A stretch of DNA of 44,754 bases, taken from Nonomuraea cypriaca (GTDB lineage: Bacteria > Actinomycetota > Actinomycetes > Streptosporangiales > Streptosporangiaceae). Location of the stretch: contig NZ_JADOGI010000073.1 of assembly GCF_015645445.1 (NCBI RefSeq), positions 1 through 44,754 on the forward strand. The letters are read 5' to 3'. Under the pieces are notes generated by a model. It saw only the letters and a program-made list of their open reading frames with translations. It was not told where the DNA came from and did not search any database. Below, piece after piece: positions 1 through 8,276 of the stretch. A program made the translations under genes and the position numbers. The first letter of the stretch is position 1, and the number at the start of each line of letters is the position of its first letter.

Positions 1-1044
1 CAGGCGGTAGTTGTTCATGGGGCGGCCGGGGCCGGCGGCGATCTGCTTGGTGATGAGGTCGGCGAAGCGGCGGTAACCTTCTCCCGTCGGGTGGTAGCTG
101 CTGGCGTTGACCTTCATCTGCTCCACGTCCACGTGCAGGCCGTTGAGGAACGGCTGGGGGCGGCCGACCTCGTGGCCCGTGAACGCCTCGTAGGCGTCCA
201 CGTACTCGACGCTTCCCGGCGCGCCGAACGCCGCGATCGCGCGGTCGAAGTCGGACACCACCGAGCCGACCACACCGTTGAGCCGCCGGGTCACGTCGTT
301 CAGCCAGCGCTGGTCCGCGGGGCTGAGGTTGTCGACGGTCTCCGCCGGATTCTCGGGGAACGGCCGCGGGTAGCCGAGCACGATGACGCGGGAGCCGGGG
401 GCGCGGACGCGCAGCTCCCTGAGGACCTTCAGCAGGTTGGGGCCCAGTTGCTCGATGCGGCGGTTGACGGCCGTGTCCTGGTCGACGCAGGCCGTGGACC
501 ACGGCAGCTTGACGATGCAGCCGGTCAGGACCTTGGTGAAGCCGGCGTCGTTGCCGCCGATGCTCAGCGTCACCAGGCTGGCGGCCGTGTCCACGCGGGT
601 GATCTGGGGCTGGTGACCGTACTGGCCGGACAGGAGCTGGCTCGTGGTCGCGCCGCTGCAGGCGTAGAAGGCGGTGCCGCCGCCGAAGCGGTAGGCCCGC
701 GCGACCAGCGGCACGTACGAGCCGTTCGCCCGGTGACAGCGGTCGGCGCCGTCGTTGAGCGGCTGCTTGTCCAGCTCGTAGACGCCCTCACCCGAGGAGT
801 ACGAGTCGCCGAGTGCCACGTACATGCCGCTCTGAGCGACCTGTACGGGCGTCAGCCGCGTCGCCTGCGGTAACCGCCCGGCCGGCTCCCGGGTGGTCGG
901 GCAGCCCGCGTCGAGCAGGGCGCAGGCCAGCTTCGGGTAGACGCCCAGCTGCAGGCACCCGAACGCCAGTACGACACCCGCGGCGACGGCGGCAGTGACC
1001 CGGACGATGTTCCGTCTCGTGCCGTCCAGCGCGACCTCCCCCAC
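1..1044 (-). CDS. Secreted/anchored SGNH (GDSL-type) hydrolase, C-terminus cut by window edge
   Basis: A GTG start at 1044, 28 nt past the stop of the upstream permease, opens 348 codons that run off the window without a stop. Residues about 14-33 form a hydrophobic segment (signal peptide or anchor). SGNH blocks are visible: block I GDSYSSGEG with nucleophile Ser81, block III GGND at 163-166, and block V SYHPT with His318, which follows the family's usual catalytic order. Paired cysteines in the mature part suggest an exported, disulfide-bonded enzyme. By family it is an esterase/lipase acting outside the cell; the substrate is unknown. Only a short C-terminal tail should be missing. It is probably co-transcribed with the permease. 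Confidence 0.85.
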   Translation of the reverse strand, partial: MGEVALDGTRRNIVRVTAAVAAGVVLAFGCLQLGVYPKLACALLDAGCPTTREPAGRLPQATRLTPVQVAQSGMYVALGDSYSSGEGVYELDKQPLNDGADRCHRANGSYVPLVARAYRFGGGTAFYACSGATTSQLLSGQYGHQPQITRVDTAASLVTLSIGGNDAGFTKVLTGCIVKLPWSTACVDQDTAVNRRIEQLGPNLLKVLRELRVRAPGSRVIVLGYPRPFPENPAETVDNLSPADQRWLNDVTRRLNGVVGSVVSDFDRAIAAFGAPGSVEYVDAYEAFTGHEVGRPQPFLNGLHVDVEQMKVNASSYHPTGEGYRRFADLITKQIAAGPGRPMNNYRL

Positions 1045-1072
1045 CCGAGCGGCGACCCCTGCGCCACAGAGA

Positions 1073-2449
1073 CTACCCAGCCGACGATTCCTGCGGCAGG
1101 CACGCCGCCGCCGCGCGCCTGCGGCGGCGGATGATCCACCACCCGCCGGCGATGCCCACGACCAGGACGGGGATCAGGTAGAACGCGATGCGCTGGTCCT
1201 GGTCCGCGAACGGCATCAGCAGCACGACCAGGCCCAGGAAGCCCAGGGTCAGCCAGTTGGTGTACGGGGAGCCGGGCATGGGGAACGTCGAGCGGTGGCC
1301 GGAGCGGCGCAGCCGGATCTGGCAGAAGATCAGGACGCCCCAGGTGGTGACCACGCCGAGGGAGGCCGCCGCGGTGGCGATGTTGAAGGCTCGCTCCGGG
1401 AGGAAGTAGAAGAGCGCGACGCCCCCCAGGAACATGACGGCCGTGAAGAGAATCCCGCCGATCGGGACGTGCCGGGAGCTGAGGGTGCCGGCGAAGCGGG
1501 GCGCCTCGTGCTTCATGGCCATCGAACGCAGGATGCGGCCGGTGGCGTACAGGCCGGAGTTGCAGGAGGAGAGGGCGGCGGTGATCACGACGAGGTTCAT
1601 GGCGTCGCCGGCCCACGGGACGCCGAGGCCGGAGAAGACCGTCACGAACGGTGAGACGCCCGCGCTGTAGGCGGTCCACGGCAGGACCATGGCGAGCAGC
1701 GCCACCGAGCCCACGTAGAAGATCGCGATGCGCCAGACCACGCCGTTGATCGCCTTCGGCATGACCTCGTGCGGCCTGGCCGTCTCGCCCGCCGTGATGC
1801 CGACCAGCTCGATCGAGGCGTACGCGAACACCACCGACTGCAGGCTCATCAGCACCATCGGAACGCCGGTCGGGAAGAAACCGCCGTGCGAGGCGAGGTT
1901 TTGCGGCCCGGCCTGCCCGACCGTGAACACCACCAGCACCAGCCCCACGACGAGGAAGACGACGATCGCCAGCACCTTGAGCATGGCGAACCAGAACTCC
2001 AGCTCGCCGAACAGCCTCACCGACAACAGGTTGACCGTCATCACGAACCCCAGCGCGATCAGCGCCGTGCCCCACTCGGGGAAGGCGGGGGCCCAGTAAT
2101 GGATGTACGCGGCGATCGCGGTCAGCTCGGCGATGCCGGTGAACGCCCAGTTGACCCAGTACATCCAGCCGCTGGCGAACGCGGCCCACGGCCCGATGAA
2201 CTCGTTCGCGTACTCGACGAACGACCCCGACGCCGGACGGTAGAGCACGAGCTCGCCGAGCGCCCGCATGACGAAGAACGCGGCCAGCCCGGCGGCGGCG
2301 TACGAGAGCACGAGCGCGGGCCCGGCGGCGGCCAGCCGGCCTCCGGCGCCCAGGAACAGGCCCACCCCGATCGCCCCGCCGATGGCGATCATCTGGACCT
2401 GCCGGTTGCCCAGCGAGTGCTGGTATCCCTCGTCGGTCTGATTGTGCAC
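1073..2449 (-). CDS. APC-family amino-acid permease (AnsP/CycA/GabP-like)
   Basis: 458 residues with about 12 hydrophobic segments and the amino-acid permease signature near the N-terminus (QMIAIGGAIGVGLFLGAGG), followed by ALGELVLYRPASGSF. These are features of proton-coupled amino-acid importers of the APC superfamily. The sequence style (ALSSCNSGLYATGRILRSMA) is closest to asparagine/D-serine/GABA permeases, but the substrate cannot be fixed. I chose the GTG at 2449 because AGGAGA lies about 7 nt upstream; an in-frame TTG at 2464 would add five residues and overlap that ribosome-binding site. It is divergent from dnaE and is followed by the SGNH hydrolase on the same strand. Confidence 0.88.
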   Translation of the reverse strand: MHNQTDEGYQHSLGNRQVQMIAIGGAIGVGLFLGAGGRLAAAGPALVLSYAAAGLAAFFVMRALGELVLYRPASGSFVEYANEFIGPWAAFASGWMYWVNWAFTGIAELTAIAAYIHYWAPAFPEWGTALIALGFVMTVNLLSVRLFGELEFWFAMLKVLAIVVFLVVGLVLVVFTVGQAGPQNLASHGGFFPTGVPMVLMSLQSVVFAYASIELVGITAGETARPHEVMPKAINGVVWRIAIFYVGSVALLAMVLPWTAYSAGVSPFVTVFSGLGVPWAGDAMNLVVITAALSSCNSGLYATGRILRSMAMKHEAPRFAGTLSSRHVPIGGILFTAVMFLGGVALFYFLPERAFNIATAAASLGVVTTWGVLIFCQIRLRRSGHRSTFPMPGSPYTNWLTLGFLGLVVLLMPFADQDQRIAFYLIPVLVVGIAGGWWIIRRRRRAAAACLPQESSAG

Positions 2450-2513
2450 CGAGTGTCTCCTCAATTACTAAGAGTGACATCGACGATATAGGGGCCCCCG
2501 ATCGCGGCGGTAC

Positions 2514-2527
2514 CCCGGCACGCCGGG
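2514..2527. repeat. Palindrome in the permease/dnaE divergent intergenic region
   Basis: CCCGGC-AC-GCCGGG is a perfect 6-bp inverted repeat with a 2-nt centre in the 170-bp gap between the divergent permease and dnaE starts. A second near-palindrome (ATAGGGGCCCCCGAT) lies at about 2489-2503. Either could be an operator or simply a GC-rich hairpin. No convincing -35/-10 pair was identified for dnaE. Confidence 0.35.
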
Positions 2528-2619
2528 TTCGCGCGGTCACGAGGCGTGGATCCGGAAATGTCGGTGGCGGCTACTACAGTCGAAGCAGGTCAAGCGTCAG
2601 ACCGGGGAGGCGCCGTTCG

Positions 2620-5600
2620 ATGTCGTCGAGGGACTCGTTCGTCCATCTGCACGTGCATACGGAATATTCGATGCTGGACGGTGCGGCCCGGCTTGAGCAG
2701 TTGTTCGAGCGGGCCGGCGACCTGGGGATGCCCGCGATCGCGATCACCGACCACGGCAACATGCACGGCGCGTACGACTTCTTCCGGCAGGCGACCGGCG
2801 CGGGCATCAAGCCGATCATCGGCATCGAGGCATACGTCGCACCCGGGTCGCGGCACGACAGGAAACCGGTGCTGTGGGGCGAGCCGTACCAGCGGGGCGA
2901 CGACGTCTCGGCCGGTGGCTACTACACCCACATGACGATCTGGGCGCGTGACAAGGTCGGCCTGCGTAACCTGATGCGGTTGTCCTCACGAGCCTACACG
3001 GAGGGGTTCGTCCGCAAGTGGGCGCGGATGGACGCCGAGCTCCTCGCCGAGCACGCCGAGGGCCTGATGGCCACCACGGGATGCCCGTCGGGCGAGGTGC
3101 AGACGAGGCTGCGGCTCGGCCAGTACGACGAGGCGGTCAAGGCCGCCGCGAAATATCAGGACATCTTCGGCAAGGAGAACTTCTTCCTGGAGATCATGGA
3201 CCATGGCCTCGACATCGAGCGCCGGGTCCGCGACGGTCTGGCCCGGATCGGCAAGAAGCTGGGCATCCCGCCCCTGGTGACCAACGACTCGCACTACGTC
3301 CACGAGTCCGACGCCGCCTCCCACGACGCCCTCCTGTGCATCCAGACCGGCAGTCAGCTGTCCGACCCCGACAGGTTCCGCATCGACGGCACCGGCTACT
3401 CCATCAGGACCGCCGGCGAGATGCGCGCGGCCGACTCCTCCGACCTGTGGGCCGAGGGCTGCCGCAACACGCTGCTGGTGGCCGAGAGGACCGATCCGGC
3501 CGGGTTCTTCGAGTTCAAGAACCTCATGCCTGCCTATCCCGTCCCCGAGGGGATGACGGAGAGCGGGTTCTTCCGCCGGAGCGTCTGGGAGGGCATGGCC
3601 AGGCGCCGGCCGGAGGGTTACGACGAGCAGCACAGGAAGCGGGCCGAGTACGAGATCGGGATCATCGAGCAGATGGGCTTCCCGAGCTACTTCCTCGTGG
3701 TCGCCGACTTCATCATGTGGGCCAAGCGGAACGGCATCCCGGTCGGCCCAGGTCGTGGCTCGGCGGCGGGGTCGCTGGTGGCGTACGCGATGGGCATCAC
3801 CGACCTCGACCCGATCCCGCACGGCCTGATCTTCGAGCGGTTCCTCAACCCCGAGCGCGTGTCCATGCCCGACGTCGACATCGACTTCGACGAGCGCAGG
3901 CGGGGCGAGGTGATCCGCTACGTGAGCGAGAAGTGGGGCGCCGACAAGGTCGCGATGATCACCACGTTCGGCACCATCAAGGCGAAGGCCGCCGTCAAGG
4001 ACGCCGGTCGCGTCCTCGGCCACCCGTACGCGCTCGGCGACAGGGTGTCCAAGGCGTTCCCGCCCGCCGCCATGGGCAGGGACATCCCGCTGGCGGGCGT
4101 CTTCGACCGGGACCACCCGCGTTACGCCGAGGCCGGCGAGCTGCGCAGGCTCTACGAGGAGGACGCCGCCGTCAGGGCGACGATGGACCTCGGCAGGGGC
4201 CTGGAGGGACTGATCAGGCAGACCGGCGTCCACGCAGCCGGTGTGATCATGTCGCGCGAGGCGCTGACCGACCACATCCCGATCATGCGCCGCGACTCCG
4301 ACGGCGCGATCATCACGCAGTTCGACTACCCGGCCTGCGAGGCGCTCGGCCTGCTGAAGATGGACTTCCTGGGCCTGCGCAACCTCACGATCATGGACGA
4401 CTGCCTCAAGCTGATCGAGGCGACCACGGGTGAGCGGATCGATCTGCTCGAGCTGCCGCTCGACGACCGCGCCGGCTACGAGCTGCTGGCCAGGGGCGAC
4501 ACGCTGGGCGTGTTCCAGCTCGACGGCGGCGGCATGCGCTCGTTGCTGCGCCTCATGCGTCCCGACCATTTCGAGGACATCTCCGCCGCCCTCGCCCTCT
4601 ACCGGCCGGGCCCGATGGGCGCCAACTCCCACACCAACTACGCGCTGCGCAAGAACGGCCAGCAGGAGATCACGCCGATCCACCCCGAGCTGGCGGAGCC
4701 GCTGGAGGACATCCTCGACACGACCTACGGCCTGATCATCTATCAGGAGCAGGTCATGGCCATCGCGCAGCGGGTGGCGGGCTACTCACCCGGCGCCGCC
4801 GACCTGCTGCGCCGCGCGATGGGCAAGAAGAAGAAGGCGGAGCTGGACCGGCAGTTCGCCTCCTTCGAGCAGGGCATGAAGGACAACGGCTTCTCCGACG
4901 GCGCGATCAGGGCGTTGTGGGACATCCTGCTGCCGTTCTCCGACTACGCCTTCAACAAGGCCCACACCGCCGCCTACGGCCTCATCGCCTACTGGACCGC
5001 CTACCTCAAGGCCAACCACCCCGCCGCCTACATGGCCGCGCTGCTGTCCTCGGTGAAGGACGACAAGGACAAGTCGGCTCTCTACCTCCACGAGTGCCGC
5101 CGGATGGGCATCAAGGTCCTCCCGCCGGACGTCAACGACTCCGACTTCGACTTCACCCCGCGCGGCACCGACATCCGCTTCGGCCTGTCGGCCGTCCGCA
5201 ACGTGGGCGGCAACGTCGTCGGCGGCATCATCGCCGCCCGCCGGAATCTGGGCCGCTTCGCCGACTTCGGGGACTTCCTGCGCAAGGTGCCGGCAGTCGT
5301 CTGCAACAAGCGCGTGATCGAGTCGCTGATCAAGGCGGGCGCCTTCGACTCGCTCGGCCACGTGCGCAGGGGCCTGGTCGCGGTGCACGAGCAGGCCGTC
5401 GACGCGATCGTCGACATCAAGCGCAACGAGGCCATCGGGCAGGACTCGCTGTTCGGCGTGACCGGGGGCGACGATCGGACCTTCGACGTGCGGATCCCGT
5501 TGGGGGAGTGGGACAAGAGCACCCTGCTGCAGTTCGAACGCGAGATGCTCGGCCTCTACGTGTCCGACCACCCGCTGTTCGGCGTCGAGCACGTCCTCGC

Positions 5601-6135
5601 CGCCGGGGCCGACTGCTCGATCGCGGCGGTGCAGGACGAGAGCCGCCCCGACGGGCAGGTGGTGACCGTGGGCGGCATCCTCAGCGGGTTGCAGCGCAAG
5701 GTCACCAAGAAGGGCGACACGTGGGTGCTGACCCAGCTGGAGGACCTCGAGGGCTCGATCGAGGTGATGATCTTCCCGTCGGCGTACCTGCTGAGCTCGA
5801 CGATCCTGGCCGAGGACGCGATCGTGTTCGTCAAGGGCAGGATTGACAAGCGGGAGGACGTGGCGAAGATCATCGCCATGGAGGTGACGGCGCCCGACCT
5901 GGCGCGGGAGGCGGGCGGGCCGCTGCTGGTCAACCTGCCGCTGACGCGCTGCACGCCCGAGGTGGTGGGGCGGCTGAAGGAGATCCTCGCCACGCACCCG
6001 GGCACGTCGGAGGTCCACCTGCAGGTGCATGACGGGCCGCGGACGACGGTGCTGCGGGTGGACCCGCGCGTGACGCCGTCCCCGGCCCTGATGGGCGACC
6101 TCAAGGAGCTGCTCGGTCCCGCGTGCCTCCTTTGA
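2620..6135 (+). CDS. dnaE: DNA polymerase III alpha subunit (replicative polymerase)
   Basis: 1171 residues, the normal length for actinobacterial DnaE1. An N-terminal PHP domain (from about residue 7, FVHLHVHTEYSMLDG) is followed by the C-family polymerase palm with PDVDIDFDE, giving metal-binding Asp418 and Asp420, and KMDFLGL with the third Asp at 582. Finger and helix-hairpin-helix regions and an OB-fold (about residues 1000-1080, GGILSGLQRKVTKKG) follow. It is the catalytic core of chromosome replication. ATG 2620 has GGGAGG about 10 nt upstream and gives the expected N-terminus. No frameshift or damaged motif is seen. It appears monocistronic; a 20-bp element shared with another gene end lies just after its stop. 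Confidence 0.97.
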   Translation: MSSRDSFVHLHVHTEYSMLDGAARLEQLFERAGDLGMPAIAITDHGNMHGAYDFFRQATGAGIKPIIGIEAYVAPGSRHDRKPVLWGEPYQRGDDVSAGGYYTHMTIWARDKVGLRNLMRLSSRAYTEGFVRKWARMDAELLAEHAEGLMATTGCPSGEVQTRLRLGQYDEAVKAAAKYQDIFGKENFFLEIMDHGLDIERRVRDGLARIGKKLGIPPLVTNDSHYVHESDAASHDALLCIQTGSQLSDPDRFRIDGTGYSIRTAGEMRAADSSDLWAEGCRNTLLVAERTDPAGFFEFKNLMPAYPVPEGMTESGFFRRSVWEGMARRRPEGYDEQHRKRAEYEIGIIEQMGFPSYFLVVADFIMWAKRNGIPVGPGRGSAAGSLVAYAMGITDLDPIPHGLIFERFLNPERVSMPDVDIDFDERRRGEVIRYVSEKWGADKVAMITTFGTIKAKAAVKDAGRVLGHPYALGDRVSKAFPPAAMGRDIPLAGVFDRDHPRYAEAGELRRLYEEDAAVRATMDLGRGLEGLIRQTGVHAAGVIMSREALTDHIPIMRRDSDGAIITQFDYPACEALGLLKMDFLGLRNLTIMDDCLKLIEATTGERIDLLELPLDDRAGYELLARGDTLGVFQLDGGGMRSLLRLMRPDHFEDISAALALYRPGPMGANSHTNYALRKNGQQEITPIHPELAEPLEDILDTTYGLIIYQEQVMAIAQRVAGYSPGAADLLRRAMGKKKKAELDRQFASFEQGMKDNGFSDGAIRALWDILLPFSDYAFNKAHTAAYGLIAYWTAYLKANHPAAYMAALLSSVKDDKDKSALYLHECRRMGIKVLPPDVNDSDFDFTPRGTDIRFGLSAVRNVGGNVVGGIIAARRNLGRFADFGDFLRKVPAVVCNKRVIESLIKAGAFDSLGHVRRGLVAVHEQAVDAIVDIKRNEAIGQDSLFGVTGGDDRTFDVRIPLGEWDKSTLLQFEREMLGLYVSDHPLFGVEHVLAAGADCSIAAVQDESRPDGQVVTVGGILSGLQRKVTKKGDTWVLTQLEDLEGSIEVMIFPSAYLLSSTILAEDAIVFVKGRIDKREDVAKIIAMEVTAPDLAREAGGPLLVNLPLTRCTPEVVGRLKEILATHPGTSEVHLQVHDGPRTTVLRVDPRVTPSPALMGDLKELLGPACLL

Positions 6136-6143
6136 ACCATTCT

Positions 6144-6163
6144 TCTTTTACGGCGGAGCACGG
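6144..6163 (+). repeat. 20-bp stop-proximal repeat, copy 1 (after dnaE)
   Basis: TCTTTTACGGCGGAGCACGG begins 8 nt after the dnaE TGA. The same 20 bases occur on the opposite strand at 14712-14731, 6 nt after the stop of the secreted protease gene, so both copies have the same orientation relative to the upstream gene. A chance 20-bp match in a window this size is unlikely. Function unknown; a 3'-end processing or termination signal or a dispersed extragenic repeat are options. Confidence 0.7.
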
Positions 6164-6329
6164 CCGCCCCCACCCTCGGCACGTGGCCGGGCTCCGTCCA
6201 GGGAGACGCTCCTCCGGTGTGCCGGGCCGGCCGCCGTGACGCGCGCACAGTGGGCCCGCCACGTGGTCTCCCCACTGCCTGGCAAGGTTCGCCGTCGTTC
6301 TTCCGGGTCCCGTGGGGGAGGATCGGAGG

Positions 6330-7700
6330 GTGAGTGAACTGCATTACCTGAGCGCTACCGAGTTGGCCCACCTGATCAGGACCCGCCAGGTGAGCGCCGT
6401 CGAACTCCTCCAGGCCCACCTCGACCGCATCGAGCAGGTCAATCCCCGCGTCAACGCCATCGTGACGCTGGTCGCCGAGCAGGCGCTGGAGGCGGCGAAG
6501 GCGGCCGACGCGGCCGAGCCGGGCGGCCCGCTGCACGGCCTGCCGGTCGCGCACAAGGACCTCGTCGACACCGCCAATATCCGGACAACCTACGGCTCAC
6601 CGATCTTTTCCGAAAATATCCCGGAAAAAGATGACCTGATCGTTCAGCGGCTGCGCGCCGCCGGCGCCATCACCGTGGGCAAGACCAACACGCCGGAGTT
6701 CGGCACCGGCTCCCACACCGTCAACGAGGTGTTCGGCGCCACCAGGAACCCCTACGACCTGTCCAAGTCCGCCGGGGGCAGCAGCGGGGGAGCCGCCGTC
6801 GCGCTGGCCACCGGCATGGTCCCGCTGGCCGACGGCTCCGACATGGGCGGCTCCCTGCGCAACCCGGCCTCCTTCTGCAACGTCGTCGGCCTGCGGCCCA
6901 CCCCTGGCCGCGTCCCCGTCGTGTCCGACACCAACGCCTGGTACACGCTGTCGGTGCTGGGGCCGATGGCGCGGACGGTCGAGGACGTCACGCTGATGTT
7001 CGGGGCCATCGCCGGGTTCGACCGGCGGTCACCGTACTCGATCAAGGAGGTCTTCGCGCCCGAGCCCGAGGAGGGCGTGGCGGGCCTGCGGGTGGCCTGG
7101 AGTCCCGACCTGGGCGGGCTGCCGGTGGACGAGCGCACGGCGGCGGTCACCGCGACGGCGCCCGGTGTGTTCGAGCGGCTGGGGGCGCACGTCGAGCAGG
7201 TCGAGCTGGACCTGTCCGGCGCGGAGGACGCGTTCCGGACCTACCGGGCCTGGAACTACGCCCTGTCCTTCAGCGACCTCGACCGGCTCGGTCCCAACAC
7301 CCGCTGGAACGTCGAGCAGGGCCGCCAGGTCACAGGCGCCGACCTGGCCAGGGCCGAGCAGGCGCGCAGCGGCCTATACCAGCGGATGGCCGCGTTCTTC
7401 GACACCTACGACGTGCTCATCGCGCCGGTCAGCCAGGTGCCGCCGTTCCCGGTCGAGCAGCCCCACGTCAGCGAGATCAACGGCTTGCCGCTGCCCGACT
7501 ACCTCTCCTGGATGCGCTCCGCGTACTGGATCAGTGTCCTGCACTCCCCGGCCGCCTCGGTGCCGGCCGGGTTCACCACGGACGACCTGCCGGTGGGCGT
7601 CCAGATCGTCGGGCGGCCGTTCGAGGACGCCAGGGTGCTGCGCGTGGCGCGTGCGTTCGAGCAGGCCACCGGCCACGGCCGGCGCCGCCCGCCCCTCTAG
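6330..7700 (+). CDS. Amidase signature (AS) family amidase
   Basis: 456 residues with the AS-family Ser-cisSer-Lys triad: Lys76 in LPVAHKDLVD, Ser151 in the Gly/Ser-rich loop SAGGSSGGAA, and nucleophile Ser175 in DMGGSLRNPAS. Family members hydrolyse carboxylic amides; it is not GatA-like in context (no gatB or gatC nearby), so a catabolic amidase of unknown substrate is likely. GTG 6330 is preferred over an in-frame GTG at 6312 because GGAGG at 6317-6321 then sits 8 nt upstream. The gene ends directly against the stop of the convergent downstream gene. Confidence 0.9.
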   Translation: MSELHYLSATELAHLIRTRQVSAVELLQAHLDRIEQVNPRVNAIVTLVAEQALEAAKAADAAEPGGPLHGLPVAHKDLVDTANIRTTYGSPIFSENIPEKDDLIVQRLRAAGAITVGKTNTPEFGTGSHTVNEVFGATRNPYDLSKSAGGSSGGAAVALATGMVPLADGSDMGGSLRNPASFCNVVGLRPTPGRVPVVSDTNAWYTLSVLGPMARTVEDVTLMFGAIAGFDRRSPYSIKEVFAPEPEEGVAGLRVAWSPDLGGLPVDERTAAVTATAPGVFERLGAHVEQVELDLSGAEDAFRTYRAWNYALSFSDLDRLGPNTRWNVEQGRQVTGADLARAEQARSGLYQRMAAFFDTYDVLIAPVSQVPPFPVEQPHVSEINGLPLPDYLSWMRSAYWISVLHSPAASVPAGFTTDDLPVGVQIVGRPFEDARVLRVARAFEQATGHGRRRPPL

Positions 7701-8213
7701 CTAGGGAATGTCCCCATACGGGTGCCGCAGCGGCGACTCGCGGTACCCGTGCATGCCCTCCAGCAGCCCGAACAGCCCCACAGCCAGCAGCGGCCAGGAC
7801 ACCAGCACACCCGAGGCGGTCAGCTTCAGTGCCCCCGGGACGATCTTCACGCCGGGCGCGGCGGCGGCCTCGACCATGACCGCCCCGATCGTGAACGTGG
7901 ACCCGACCCACAACGTCAGCAGGGCGCCCGCCACCCCGCCCGCGCACAGCCCGAGCAGCACCGGCAGCATCCACCGCCGCGCCGCGAACCACGCGACCCC
8001 GCCGCACAGCAGCCCCAGCCCGCCCGTGATCACCGCGAACCAGCCGTCGGCCGCGATCAGCGCCTGCGTGCTCAGGTCGGCCAGCACCGGTCCCTGCTCC
8101 GTGACCTGGTAGGGAGCCCGGGGGGACAGCCCGGACCAGACCAGTCCGGCGGCGACCCCGAGAGTGGCGAGTGTGAGGACAGTTACCGCAAAAGCGCGTA
8201 CTTCCCTCGTCAC
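7701..8213 (-). CDS. Small multi-pass membrane protein, actinobacterial (DUF2567-like?)
   Basis: 170 residues with four predicted hydrophobic segments: N-terminal VTVLTLATLGVAAGLVW, then WFAVITGGLGLLCGGVAW, MLPVLLGLCAGGVAGALL and VLVSWPLLAVGLFGLLEG. A periplasmic loop lies between the first two. The layout resembles DUF2567-type actinobacterial membrane proteins, but I recognise it only by style. GTG 8213 is chosen because GAGGGGGAG lies about 5 nt upstream; a GTG at 8228 would add five residues. Its stop abuts the amidase stop with no base between (CTAG-centred junction at 7698-7703), so the two genes converge without room for a terminator. Confidence 0.7.
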   Translation of the reverse strand: MTREVRAFAVTVLTLATLGVAAGLVWSGLSPRAPYQVTEQGPVLADLSTQALIAADGWFAVITGGLGLLCGGVAWFAARRWMLPVLLGLCAGGVAGALLTLWVGSTFTIGAVMVEAAAAPGVKIVPGALKLTASGVLVSWPLLAVGLFGLLEGMHGYRESPLRHPYGDIP

Positions 8214-8264
8214 GCCACTCCCCCTCACATGTACGTCCGAACCAGCTTGATGCTATCGCCCGGT

Positions 8265-8270
8265 TAGGCT
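8265..8270 (+). promoter_or_regulatory. Candidate -10 box for a leaderless murA transcript
   Basis: TAGGCT lies 6 nt upstream of the murA GTG, placing a predicted transcription start on the first base of the start codon. No Shine-Dalgarno sequence is present, which fits leaderless initiation, common in actinobacteria. No clear -35 hexamer was found. Confidence 0.4.
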
Positions 8271-8276
8271 CGCTTC

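Noticed and set aside
2986..4683. Long open frames antisense to or overlapping dnaE and many other genes
   Set aside because: They mirror third-position GC bias of the real genes, have no recognisable domains and lack start signals.
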